The position numbers and the translations under genes were made by a program. Positions 31,790-42,666 of a stretch of 64,000 nucleotides of DNA are shown here, one piece after another. A model generated the notes under the pieces. That model was not told the DNA's origin. It worked only from the letters and a program-made list of their open reading frames with translations, and did not search any database. The stretch's first letter is position 1. Each line of letters opens with the position of its first letter. Origin of the DNA: Edaphochlamys debaryana. Taxonomy: Eukaryota > Chlorophyta > Chlorophyceae > Chlamydomonadales. Location: the NCBI GenBank assembly GCA_016858145.1, contig JAEHOE010000014.1, positions 310,001 to 374,000 on the forward strand, given 5' to 3'.

Positions 31790-34700
31790 TCACTGCTGCC
31801 AGTAGCCGTCGTCCACGTACGCGTCCTTGCCGGCCGAGCTCCTGGCCACCTCCTCGGGCGGCGGCGCCGGCGGTGTCGCCACCGCCGCCCCGGCCTCCCG
31901 CCTCCGCCTCCCGGGCCGCTCGCCCCGCGCATCCGCCCCCCGCAGCCTCCCCCCGACACGTTCACGCCTCGGCGCCCCCGCCTCCCCCCGCTCGCGGCCG
32001 CCCTCGGGCGAAGACGCCGGCACGGCTTCCGGCTCCGGCTCCGGCGCCTGCTCCTCGTGTGAGCCCTCCACTGCAGAGTCTGGGCTGGCGGGCCGCTCTC
32101 CAGCGGGCGAGGAGGAGGCGTGTGCGGGCGTCTGCCTGCTGCCAGCGCTGCCAGCGCTGCCAGCGCTGCCGGGGGCCCGGTCGAGGGCGCGGTCTGCGCT
32201 GCGGTCCGGGGCGCCGGCGGCGAAGCGCTCCGCGACGGCGGCGCGGGCGGCGGCGTCGCGCACGCTGTAGCCCGCGACCTGCCGGGGAGGGGTTCACCGT
32301 GGGGGCCGGGTGAAGGCAAGGCTCCCCACGGGGTCGACGAGTCAAGGACTGGCCACGCGTCTTGCGCCCCTTGGCCCCCTGCAGCCCGCACGTGACTACT
32401 GCGACGACTCGGTTGCGGGTCCGCATCTGCGTGGTAACCCCTGCCCCTCACCCTAGGTGGCGGTGCCAACCCGTTTCCCCCACGACACGGTAGCCGCACA
32501 TGCCAGGCGCCCCCACCGCTTGCGCCCCCGTTTCCCCCACCTGCACGTCCACTCCGCTCAGCGTGAGGCGGTGCTTGGTGTGGGGCTTGAGCTTGAGGTA
32601 GCGGAAGGGCTCCCGGCTGCCGGACACCACCCAGGCCTGGGCGCCTGCGGGGGGGGGGGGGGGCGGAAGAGGCGGGCGGGTGTGTTTGTGAGTGGGAGCC
32701 ACGTAGGCGTGGGGGAAGAGGCGATGTGTGTGTGGTGAAGGGGGGTGGCGCAGGGCGCGGGAGGGATGGAACCGCTTGGGTGCGGGCGGTCGGGGCAGGG
32801 CCAGGGGTCGGGCAGCAGGGTGGGAGGGCAGGGGGGCAGCCACGGAGCCCTAGCGGTGCATCCCTTGCTCATAGCTAGAGAGTGCAGGGCGGAGAGGGCA
32901 GCCGCTCACCGGGGCACTGACGATACAGAAAGCTGTCGAGGCCCCGCCACGCCGCCTCCAGAGCCGCCTCGCCTCCCTCGCCGCCGCCCATGGCGGCGTC
33001 CCCCTCGCCGGCGCCCGCCTCCCCCCACGGACCCTCGCCGTCGTCCCACGCCCCGCCGCCGCCACCGCCCCTCCCGCCTCGGCGACCGGGGCCATCAGGA
33101 TCCCGATCCCGGTACTCCCGATCCCGATCCCGGAACTCGCGATCCCGATCCCGGTCGCTGCCCGCCAGGCGCTGGCCCCAGGGCGGGTTAGTCACGACCA
33201 GCGTGGGCGTGGCGGGCGGTACGAATGTACGGCAGTCGTCCTGGAAGAGTGTGATGGCGCCAACGACCCCCGCGGCCTTGACCTGGCGTAGAGCCAGGCT
33301 CAGAGCGCCCTGCGAGTTGGGGCGAAGGGCATAATGAGGGGGGGGGGGCCTTCAGTAACACGTCCGGTAGCAAGCAACATCAAAGCGGGCGAAATGAGTG
33401 CGAAATGAGGTTTCGGCCGGCAACCGGCAGAGGCCTGAGGGCTTCCTCCCCGCGCAGAAGCTTTCTGAGAGGCACGGAGGCGCGCATATGGCCGCAGCCC
33501 AGCCCCCGTGGGCAAACTACAGCGGCGCACGGGTCGCGACTCGCCTCGTGTATGTCGACCCCGATCAGCTGCCCCCGCCACGGCGGCCGCACGCGCGCCT
33601 TGGCCTCCTCCACCTCCCGCGCCCACACGCCTGGGGGCACGGCAGGCACACAGCAGGCACGCAGCAGGCTCAGCAGCCATATCATGCACACAACAGGCAC
33701 AGCCCGTACCGCCAGCCCGAACCCCAAAGCCGAGGCCGTCCGTCCCCCCAAGCCTCCCTGACGCAGCAGCGCCGCTGGGCTGTCAGCCCCCATCCCCGCC
33801 TCTACCCGCCCTGCCCCAGCCCCAGCCCCAGCCCCACCCGGCTCGTAGTCCTCCCAGCGCTGGAAGGGCCAGGCCCGCTCCGCCAGCGGCGCCGCCAGGC
33901 GGCCGCCGCCCTTGCGGCCCGCCGCCGCGCCGCCGCCCGCCGCCGCGGCGGCGGCGGCGGAGGTCGGCGACGGCGGCGGCGGCGGCGGCACGAGCGATCT
34001 GATCAGGCCCGGGGCGATCCCTCGGGCCATGAGCGCTGCCTCTATGAGGAGGGTGCCGCTGCCACACATGGGATCAGCCAGGACCACACCTGGGGGGGGG
34101 GGGAGGGGGGGGACAAGGCACAATCGTGTGAGCCGGCCTGTGCGGGCTGGCGGACGGGTCGGCCAGGACCACGCCTTGGGGGGGGGAGGGGGGGGGGGAG
34201 GGGGGCGTGGAGGAAAAGGGGGAGACGTAAGCAAAGGTGTCGATGGGTGCCGAGAGAGGGTCGGGTTTGCGTCTTGCGGGCATGCCCTTCTGGTTCTCGC
34301 GCCCCCGCCCCTCAGGCACATCCAACCTCCCCCCGGCCGCACCCCCCTCCCCCGGCTCACCCTCTCCGTCCCCCGCCTTCTCCACCAGCTCGCCCCACCC
34401 CGCCAGCGCCAGCACCCCCGCAGCCGCCGCCTCGTTCAGGGCGGCGCGGTGCATCACGTCCCGGTAGCCGCGCCTGGGGGGTCGAGGGGGGGGGGGTCCG
34501 TCGGGTTCGGGCCTCAAGTTTCGGGTGTATGCCTTCCCCGACTTCCGACCCAGATGGGCGAGCTCCCTAAAACCCGGACTGCACACCCGTATCTGCAAGC
34601 TACGGCACGAGTGGACACGCATACGCGCGCCCGCTTGCTTGGGCTTCCCGCATGTTGGTGAGATAGGGTCAGCACGAGTAAGGTTTAGCGCGCGCACCTG

Positions 34701-37700
34701 TGCAGGCTGTTGCCGCTCATGTCTCTGTAGATTCGCACTTGGTCGTTGTGTGCGGTCACGTAGAGGGGCACGTCAGCAACGGCGCCGCGCTCGGGGGGGT
34801 TGGGCTTGTCGGGGCTGGAGGGTGGGGGGTGAGGGGGATGAGGGGTTTGAGGGGGGCAGGGGCGTGGGACGAGGTGGGGCGATCCGAAGCTCGGCCCTGG
34901 GCCGGGGCAGGTGTGGGGCCGAGGGTCCTCGCACGCTGGGCCGTGCTCCCCCCGCCCCGCTCCGCACGGTTCAATAACCCGTCACCAGCCAACCCTGCCC
35001 TGCCCTGTCAACAACCGAACAACGAAGTGTCACTCAACTTAACCGAGAGTAACCGAGTAACCGAGTAACCGCGCTCACCGGCGGTCCCGGATGGCGTCGC
35101 ACACGGCGTCCTTGGTGCGGCTCCAGACTAGAGCTGCGGAGGGGAGGGGCGGGGGAGTGGTGGTTAAACGGGGGAACAGGGGCGGAGGGGGCCGTCAGGA
35201 GGGGGCTGAGCGGCATCGCTGGCGGTCCTCGGCGCAGCGCAGCGCCCCCCTCCACCCGCCCCGCTCCGACTTCTGGTTCCCCCTCCACACACAAACACAT
35301 CACACCCCGCCCCCCCCACCCCGCCCCCCACCCGTGGAGGTGATGTCGGTGCAGGACCACAGCCGTGGCTCCACACTGCGTATGGGGGGAGGGGGTGGGG
35401 GGGGTTTGGGGGGAGGGAGGGCAAAGACGGGAGGGGCGCAGGAAGGGCGGAGGACGCGACCAGTACGGGTGGGGTAGAGCGGGGTCGGAGGGGAGGGGAG
35501 GGTAAAGGAGAGAGGGCGCAGGGGGGGGGCATGGGCCTCCGGCTGTCTGCAAGGACCTGTACGGTACCCTGGGGTCGGACCCCTGGCGGCCGCACCTGAA
35601 GGTGGCGCCCGAGGGGATGAGCTCGGACCAGGGCGCGGCGTCGTACACCATGTCGTACAGCTGCACGGACACAGGGCCGGAGGCACAAGCAGAACGTTTG
35701 CGCCAGGTTTTGAGGGGCTGAGACGAGGCTTTGCAGGCCGAGGGGTCTCCGCCTCCCCTGCGCCCCTCCTGCCCCGACGGGGGCCGGTAAGGGGGAGTAC
35801 AAGTAGCAGCACGCACGCTCGGGGTGGGGCCCACTACAGCTGACTCACTAGACCCGACCCGACCCCCGCCCGCCTCACCGCCTGCCCCCCCCGCCTCCCC
35901 CCCGTGGGGTCGGCGCCCAGGTCCCCCTCGGCCAGCAGGGCCAGCACGCGCACTGCGGGGCACGGTACGGCACGGTGCGGTACGGCACGTTACGGCACCA
36001 AACGGAGGGGTTAGGCGCGCTAGCGCCAGCCAATACCCACGGCCCACACAAGACATTGGGGTAGTGCACGGTCATTCGAGGGGAACAGAGGCAATGCTCC
36101 TCACGACCCCACCCCACGCCACCCCACCCCACCCCACCCCACCCCACCCCCAGCGCACCCACCGACCGCAAACCCAACCGACCGGCGCCTCTCCACCCCC
36201 TACACCCTTCGGCCAGTCCCCCCCTCCCCCCCTGTGCCCCCTGCCTTTCATCCTCCTCCCACCCCCCACACCCAAGGTCACCTGCCGACCGCAGCCATAG
36301 GTTGGCCGCGTAGCCGTCACTCAGGCGCGAGCCGCTGGGGGGTGGAGGGGCGGCGTGCTGGGATGTGAGGGATGTGGGGTGTGTGGATGAGCTGGCTGTC
36401 GTCAACCAGGTGGGCCTGGGAGGCCATGCCCTCCCCGAGCCCCTGCCCAGCGTGGCCACCAGCCTCCGGTCCAGAAGGACAAACTTCTGGTCGGCGAGCT
36501 GAGCACCTCTGGTGCCCTCAGCCGCTTGTCCCGACGCTCGCCCTCCTCGCCGCGCCTGCCCCCTTGCCCCTGGCAAGGGTCCCGCCAGGGCGCACCCCTC
36601 GCACGCCACACACACGCCCGCACACAGCCCCCACCCCCACCCCACTACCGGTGTCAGTCCCCGGCACACGGGCCCCACCCTCTTGCACGTCGTGCCCATG
36701 CAAGCCCCAAGAGGCCAGCTAGCGGCCGCAGGGACCCTCGCCTCCAGGTTTTGGCTGCAGCCATCCCAACGGTAGGTAGGTGCAGCAGCACACAGCTCGT
36801 AGACCGCTACCGGTGTCAGCCCCCGCCACACCGCCCACACTACTCGTTGCTGTTTCGGGTAGGCACACCCACACGCCACCCACCCACCCACCCACCCACC
36901 TGAAGGCCACGCCGGCCTTTGCGGGCCGCACGCCCGAGTACCCCAGGGCCCGGAGCTCCCCGGCAACCACCTGGGGGCACGGGGAGAAGGGGGGCACCAG
37001 GGGTTTGAGCGCAAAACGCAAAGCGCAGCAAGGGGCGCCGGGGCCAGAGCAGGCCATGGCCTCAAGCCGGTGCGTTCCGTGCATGGGCGGGGGTAAACAT
37101 TGAGGGGCGGCCCCTCTATTGCAGGAGCCCCCCCTCCATCCCTCCTTCCGCAAGCTCCGAAAGTGCTCCCATGGTTTGGTCCCCACGCCTCTACGGGCGT
37201 ACTCCGGCGCACACAAACGCACGGCGCCACACAGCTCCAGCGCCCTCCCCTCCCGGGCTGCACGGCCGCTGCCGCTGCCGCTGCGCTCGCCCCAGGGGCA
37301 GAGCTGTGCGACGGGGTTAAAGCAAAACGCCATACGGGTGACGCGGGCGCGCACAGCTCGGGAGCAACGGGGTACGAATCAGCCAGCAGATCCTGCAGCC
37401 CCACGCCCCTCGTGCCCTTCCATCCGGGGAGCCCCTCTATTCGTCTAGTGTGTTCGTAGGTGGGGTCAGGGCTGCGTGTGCCAGAGTGCCTTCCGGAGTG
37501 CCCGCGTCGTTGGCTGACATGCCGAGTTGGGGGGTTTGGGGGGTGGGGGCTGGGGAGAGGGTTCCGGTGCCACCCTTGCTCGTGGTGGGTGGGGGGGGCG
37601 GGCGTGGGGGGGGGGGAGGGGGGAGGACCCGCGTGGTGCGCTGCTGCGTGTGGGCTGCACGCTCGGCGCTGGCGGCAAACGCAGGCTCCTGCGCGGGCAG

Positions 37701-38351
37701 CCTCCGGTCCCTTTCGCCGCCCCACCCCCCCGCTCCGACTGCTTTGCTCGTTGCTGATGTACCCTGTCGCATCCGGCTGGTGGGCCAGACCCGGCTAGTT
37801 GCACGTTGCATTGACCCCCCCGCTCCGCCCCCGTTATGAAGCAGGAGTGCAAGGCAAGAGAGTGCGCGAGGGCACGGCCCAGGGGGCCAGCCGCCCGGGG
37901 TTGATGTGACGAGTTGAGCAACGAGTTCCGCCCCGAGTTGCGCGCGGAAAGCCCGAAATCTGCTTCCCCCTCTCTGCAGATAGCTCCCCTCCATCCCCCA
38001 CCCACCCCCGGCCCGCTTAACCCACTCTTGACCCGCCCGCACCCTCCCCCCCCAACCACAGGCACGGGCCCCGATGGTACGCCCCGCAGCGAGAGACCTT
38101 GCCTGCTCCAAGCCGGGGTGGCACGTGGCAAAGAACTCCACGCCGGCGCTCCCACGCTCTGCAATGGGTTGCGCTGGCGACCCCTGGACCATGTCTCGCG
38201 GGCCGCGCTCAGAAGGTCCTCTCGCTCCGTGCGCTGCCAGAGTAACAGCACGGCGTACGCTGGCGCCTGGCGCGAGCAGCGAGCGCATCCGTGAAAGGCC
38301 GCCGCCGTGGAGTATAGCAGGCATAGCCGGGTTGTGGGCCCCCGCAAGCAT
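31790..38351 (-). CDS. RlmL-type rRNA guanine-N2 methyltransferase (probably organellar)
   Basis: Fourteen exons: 38103-38351, 36900-36970, 36282-36334, 35879-35952, 35596-35660, 35332-35375, 35079-35133, 34698-34814, 34361-34473, 33838-34089, 33545-33630, 32910-33309, 32541-32644 and 31790-32278, all in phase, 723 aa. After a basic, Ala/Leu-rich presequence the RlmL order appears: EFFATCHPGLEQ|VVAGELRALG, YAANLWLRSA, LYDMVYDAAPWSEL, RTKDAVCDAIRD, SLHRRGYR, then the SAM-binding motif ADPMCGSGTLLIEAAL (from about residue 285) and the catalytic NPPWG (434-438). Bacterial RlmL makes m2G2445 in 23S rRNA, so the substrate is probably plastid or mitochondrial rRNA. A low-complexity insert (RDRDRE and Gly runs) follows directly after NPPWG. 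Two introns use GC donors (CAG|GCAAGG, GAG|GCGAGT). The ATG at 38351 is the first in frame. Confidence 0.85.
34072..34177 (-). repeat. Duplicated acceptor and exon start in the RlmL-type gene
   Basis: The true exon start at 34089 (minus: cag|GTGTGGTCCTGGCTGATC) is preceded 86 nt upstream in the transcript by a near copy (aag|GCGTGGTCCTGGCCGACC, plus-strand 34158-34177). Using the upstream copy keeps the frame briefly (GVVLADP) but then runs into a stop, so it would be unproductive. Confidence 0.8.
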
Positions 38352-39454
38352 GTTCAAATGAGGTGGGCCCGCAATTCAGCTCTAGTATTCGGGGCGGCGT
38401 TAGGTCGAGAACATGTCGATGCTGCGCGTGTGCGGTCGGGCGGCACTCGTGCCTCGGGCCTACACGGTTAAGAACGTGAGTGCGAGAAGTGCGCGGAAAT
38501 TTGCGGTGTGTGGATGCGGGTGGTGTAGCCGCAAGTACGCAGGCTTCCGAGCGGGGCCGGGCGGGGCAGGTCTGGGCCCACTGCGGCACATCCAGTCCTC
38601 GGGCAGCTTCTTCCTGCATGGTCGCACTTGACATCCACTTGACAGGGAATCAGCCTCCTCAACCAAGTCTGCTCTCCGCGTATACGCTCAGTATATGGTA
38701 TCCCTGCGCATGAACACGCGCACCTGCTGCACCTTCAGAGCCAGCCGTTAACTCCGCCTCTGAGCAAGCATTCGCCCCGTCTTGCGGTGGGTGCGACGCA
38801 TTTGCGCGTCTATTGGAGCGCGTGCATTTTGCGGGATGCCCTGCATGGGAAAGGGGCGGGCGCGGGGGAGGCCTCGCCCTATCACCGCCCCGCCCCGCCC
38901 GCAGTGTGTGTTGTTGCAGTATAGAGTCCCCGGTCGCACACTACATCTTGCACCGGGCCTTGCCGCGCCCTTAGAGTAGCGCGAATAGGAGCAGGCTCTG
39001 ATTGCACTTGCAACACCTCTCCTTTTTCCCACCCAGCCAGGTTCGCTGTTGTGACCTGTGCCTCCCCACGCACCCGAAAGGCGGTTCTCGTGGAGCGCGT
39101 CACCAACCGGAGTTGCTGTGCGCTGTCTCGCCAAGCCGTCCGAATGGCAGGTCAGGCGCGCTTCTGGGGCAGCGCCAGTGCTGGACCGAATGACAGTGTC
39201 GCTTGGAGCGCACGGCGGGAGTCCACTGGCTGTGGAAGCTGCGGTTAGGGGCCATCAGCTCGGGGGATGCGGTCCCAGCTTCCCAGGCCGCTCACTGCCT
39301 AATCCCTGCCTGTCCTTGCAATCATCAAGTGATTTTAAGAGTGCAACCGGGGCTGGGGCGGCAGGGCTTCCGGGCCCACCCGCAGGCTCTCTACGTTCGC
39401 TGATTTTCGCGCTCCCCGGCTTCCCCCTATACTTTTCCCGCAGTTACAAGGAGG
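38352..39454. promoter_or_regulatory. Divergent region between RlmL-type gene and Gly/Tyr-rich gene
   Basis: This 1.1-kb stretch must hold the RlmL-type promoter and the promoter and 5' UTR of the Gly/Tyr-rich gene. It also contains a well-formed candidate first exon at 38413 (listed separately) and several open frames on the plus strand between 38640 and 39250 that I cannot assign. An acceptor-like ttttcccgcag lies just 11 nt before the Gly/Tyr gene's ATG, so that gene may have a 5' UTR intron. Confidence 0.4.
38413..38475 (+). CDS. Candidate first exon with a mitochondrial-presequence-like start
   Basis: The ATG at 38413 lies only 61 nt from the RlmL-type start codon on the other strand. 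It opens a 21-codon frame (MSMLRVCGRAALVPRAYTVK) that ends at a perfect donor (AAC|GTGAGT). The basic, hydroxylated, non-acidic sequence resembles a mitochondrial targeting peptide. A phase-0 continuation is possible after the acceptor ttgacag at about 38646, but I recognise no protein and could not complete the gene. Confidence 0.3.
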
Positions 39455-41022
39455 ATGGGGCTCTCCTGTGGTCTTGTGGCGGCTCTGCTGCTGGCGTGTG
39501 CGGCGCCAGCGCTGAGCGCGCGCAAAGCGTTCCTCGGGGACCTGGAGAAGAGTAGTGTGGAGCCCTCTCACGAGGGTGGCCGGCGCCAGCTTCTCAATGA
39601 CTGGGAGATCCTGGGCAGTGCCGACTACGATGTCATCGAAATTGAGTCGGCGGAGTGGATGCCCGAGCTGGGTAGGTTACACTCGCGACGCGGACGTCAG
39701 GACGGGAGGTTGGCTGGGCGCCCTAAACCCTTGACGGGGCGGTCTTTTCGCAAGGAATCTCGTGTTGTGTACACGGGACTGGCCTCGTTAAGGCAGGGGT
39801 GGGCTGAACGGTGCCGCAGCATGTTGGCATGGCGACCGCGCGCCCCGCGGCCTAGCCGTCTCGCGTGGCCGCTAGGATCACATTGCCTCACCGCACGCAA
39901 TTGCTTCGGGTGCAATAGAGGCGCGGACGAGCGACCTGACGAGCGATTCACAGTTTGGACCTGCGGACGTTAGGCGGCCCCTCCGAAACCGGCGCACCAC
40001 AGCGTCGGATTGGTGGATAGAAGCTTTATTTGGCCACTCAGCACCCTGGGGAGTGCGGCGAGGCCCCTTCAAAACCTGAGGTTAACCGTCTACGTAGCAT
40101 CATTCGAGCGCGGCGCTGGTGCGCGGCACTGTGCCCAGTAACGCCCGTGAACCATACAGGGCCTCTCCCACTAACTGTACAGCGCGATCGGCTCTAGTAT
40201 CTGCTTGCGGGGCCAAGCCACGGTCGAACCTCACCTGCCCCCACCCACCCCACCCACCCCTGCCCGCCTTCTCCCTCCCCAGGCGCGTATGGCGGCTACG
40301 GCATCTACGGCTACTACGGCGGCTTCTACGGCGTGTACGGCGTGCTGGACGGCCAGCCCTTCCTCGACTACGACGTCACCCTGTACGACGATCTCATCAC
40401 CGCCGAGGTTACCAAGGAGGAGTATGAGTCTGGCGGCGACATGGAGCTTCCCGGCCGCCGCCGCTCGCTCCTGATGGACTCCATGGATACCGGCATTGGC
40501 CCCGCCAAGAAGGTCGGCGACGAGGAGTGGGAGCTGCCCTGGAGCATCGACGAGGAGGCTGAGGACTACGAGTTTGCCCTGGAGATGGACGGCAAGTACG
40601 GCTTCTACGTCGGCCACGGCTACGGCATGTACTACGGCACCGTTGGCTACTACGGAGGGTGAGCGGGAGCGGAGGGACGGTTGGTTGCTGGCTTGGGTTG
40701 GGGGAGTGCAGGGCAGGGTGGGTGGGTGGGTGCAAGTGGGAGCGGCGGCCGGGACGGTCGGTGGATGGAGGTGCGTGGTCGAAATGGCCATGGAGGCGGG
40801 CGGGGGTTTGCTGCGGTTCGGGTGTGTTTGCTTGATCCCCTTCCGCCCCGCTTACCGCTCCCTCTCCGCAGCTACGGCGGCGAGTTCGAGCCCTCGATCG
40901 ACGAGCTCTGGGAGATGTACGAGAAGACCGAGGAGCTGACCCGTGAGGTCGCCGAGGTCGAGGCCGCTGAGGACCTGGAGGAGGCCAAGGCGGATGGCGA
41001 GATCTACTGGACCAAGCCCTAA
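39455..41022 (+). CDS. Secreted Gly/Tyr-rich acidic protein (unrecognised, novel)
   Basis: Three exons (39455-39671, 40283-40658, 40872-41022) give 247 aa. Residues 1-22 (MGLSCGLVAALLLACAAPAL...) are a clear signal peptide. Exon 2 opens with the aromatic-glycine stretch GAYGGYGIYGYYGGFYGVYG. A strongly acidic middle follows, then a second Gly/Tyr block (KYGFYVGHGYGMYYGTVGYY) across the exon 2-3 junction, and an acidic helical tail (IDELWEMYEKTEEL...) ending IYWTKP. Two dibasic sites (GGRRQLL, PGRRRSLL) could be processed in the Golgi. Codons are strongly C/G-ending (TAC, GGC, GAG), as in highly expressed algal genes. A TGTAA follows 260 nt after the stop. I know no family with this layout; an extracellular matrix, cell-wall or adhesive role is inference only. 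Confidence 0.85.
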
Positions 41023-41279
41023 GCTAGCGACTAGCGATAGCCGCGACCCCAGCGCGATCGCCCTCGTGATCGGTCGAGAAGCGCGCTTTGTGTTGACGAT
41101 TGGGCGCTGAGGCGCGCCGCTGTGATTCCTCCTACATGCGCGCGTGTGATATGGGAGCGCAGGCGCTGAACGTTGCCTGGCGCGGTGATTTGCGCCGGCC
41201 GTGGCTGCGCCCGCGGAGGTACGTGAAGAGTTCTGGTGGTGGCTGTGGGGGGGCGGGGATGGCTGGGTAGAACGGGGGA

Positions 41280-41284
41280 TGTAA
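41280..41284 (+). terminator. Poly(A) signal TGTAA for the Gly/Tyr-rich gene
   Basis: TGTAA occurs 258 nt after the TAA stop codon (GGGGGATGTAATATGG), in the right orientation and at a typical distance for green algal transcripts. Confidence 0.7.
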
Positions 41285-41649
41285 TATGGCGCCGCCGTGC
41301 GGTTGGCTGCTCTTTCACACACTGCGCAGGGCAAACTTGCTGCGGGGCTGCTTCCTTCGCTAGGCTCTTGGTGTTGGGTCGGTAGTGCTTTCACATCCTC
41401 GGCACATCTCTTATCCGCACGTCTACCTCATTCTCTGCTCCGCTAGTGGGCTCGGAGAAAGCATATTGCGAGTTGTGGGACGGTACAATAGCGTGTTCCC
41501 CTGGTGTCCATGTCCATGTCGATGTAGCATAGGCGGACGAGCGCTCCGGCCCGGCGGTCATCACCGCAACACTTGCAGGGGGCATACTTCACGTTTAAGC
41601 ATGGCATGTGCGCCCTCCTTCAGAAGGCATCCCGTGCCGGCACGCGTGC

Positions 41650-41750
41650 AGGGGTTCTATATTCGCAGGGGCCATGCAGCGTAGTCAGGAGGACGCCGGG
41701 GGATCTGTGCTCACAGGGGCCGTGCAGCGTAGTCGGGGCCGGGCCGGGGG
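41650..41750 (+). repeat. Short tandem/dispersed repeat (GGGGCCGTGCAGCGTAG)
   Basis: Two tandem copies read ATTCGCAGGGGCCATGCAGC and CTCACAGGGGCCGTGCAGCG, each continuing GTAGTC. A related copy lies in the opposite orientation near 1674-1704, so the unit is dispersed in the genome. Confidence 0.65.
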
Positions 41751-42666
41751 ATGCAGCTGAGCGCGTCGACGTAGACGCTGCCGCAACGGTGTTGTGCGTG
41801 CAGGGGTGCAGTGAGGCTGTGCCGTCGAGCGCCTGGGCCCCTTCTTCCTTGCCAGCCGGCCAGCACACCGCAGCTCGCCACAGTCGCCGCAGAAGTCGGT
41901 GCAACCGGAGCTCCGGAGGTGCTACAGACGGGGACAGCGGTATGACGTTACGCTGCATTACCGAAGGCTCCCGTCGCCCGTTTCTCCTTCCCGCCGCCTG
42001 GAGCAACAGCCCCAGCCAAGCAGACCGCATGCATTGAGGCCGCCATGCCCCTACGCGCCAGCTTTCATCGCTGGCCAGAGGGCGCCGTGGCCAACTCCCG
42101 ACATGTTTAACGCGCTTAACGCACGCCATCAGCAGCCCGTGTGCCTCACACCCTGCCCTCCCCCACCACTCTGTGCCTGACACGGCCTACCCAATACCCG
42201 TCGCCATTTCAGGCAGGGCGGCAGGAGTGCCTCGCTGCGGGGCCTGCTGCCCTCGCTGGACCGTCAGGGACCGTCTCCCGCCGTGCTGAGGGATCGAGGC
42301 GAACAAACCTGACCACAGCAGCGATAGCAACCCTACATGAGCCGGCTTGCCTCGCCCTCGCTCAGCGAAACGTCTGCGGACCGATGCACACTCCCGTCCA
42401 GCATCATCCATAGCGACGCAGCGGGCACCCAGGGCCGGGGCCAGAGCCAGTCGAGCTATCGTGCCGCACGCTGAACCCGAGAGCGCTCCCAACTCGTAAC
42501 ACCTTGCGGCCCCTGGACAGCCACCACTAGCATTCCCAGTGTGGAAGCACGGAAGGCAGGTCTCACGAGAAAGGCCACACCCGCTATCCATTCGCTGCCA
42601 CACCCTTTGTACTTGGAATAGCAACATCGTTCCCCCGTTGCCAAGCGCAAGAGGCGAGCCGCACGC

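Larger units (their letters stand above)
41023..42666. other. Convergent intergenic region
   Basis: This holds the 3' UTR of the Gly/Tyr-rich gene (to the TGTAA at 41280) and of the SR/RGG gene. Between about 41650 and 41750 a block of about 50 nt ending GGGGCC(A/G)TGCAGCGTAGTC occurs twice in tandem; a third copy lies on the minus strand near 1674-1704. I see no supported gene. Confidence 0.5.

Noticed and set aside
35875..37725. 616-codon open frame on the minus strand
   Set aside because: It runs through several introns and is a different frame from the RlmL-type exons in the same region; no domain is recognisable.
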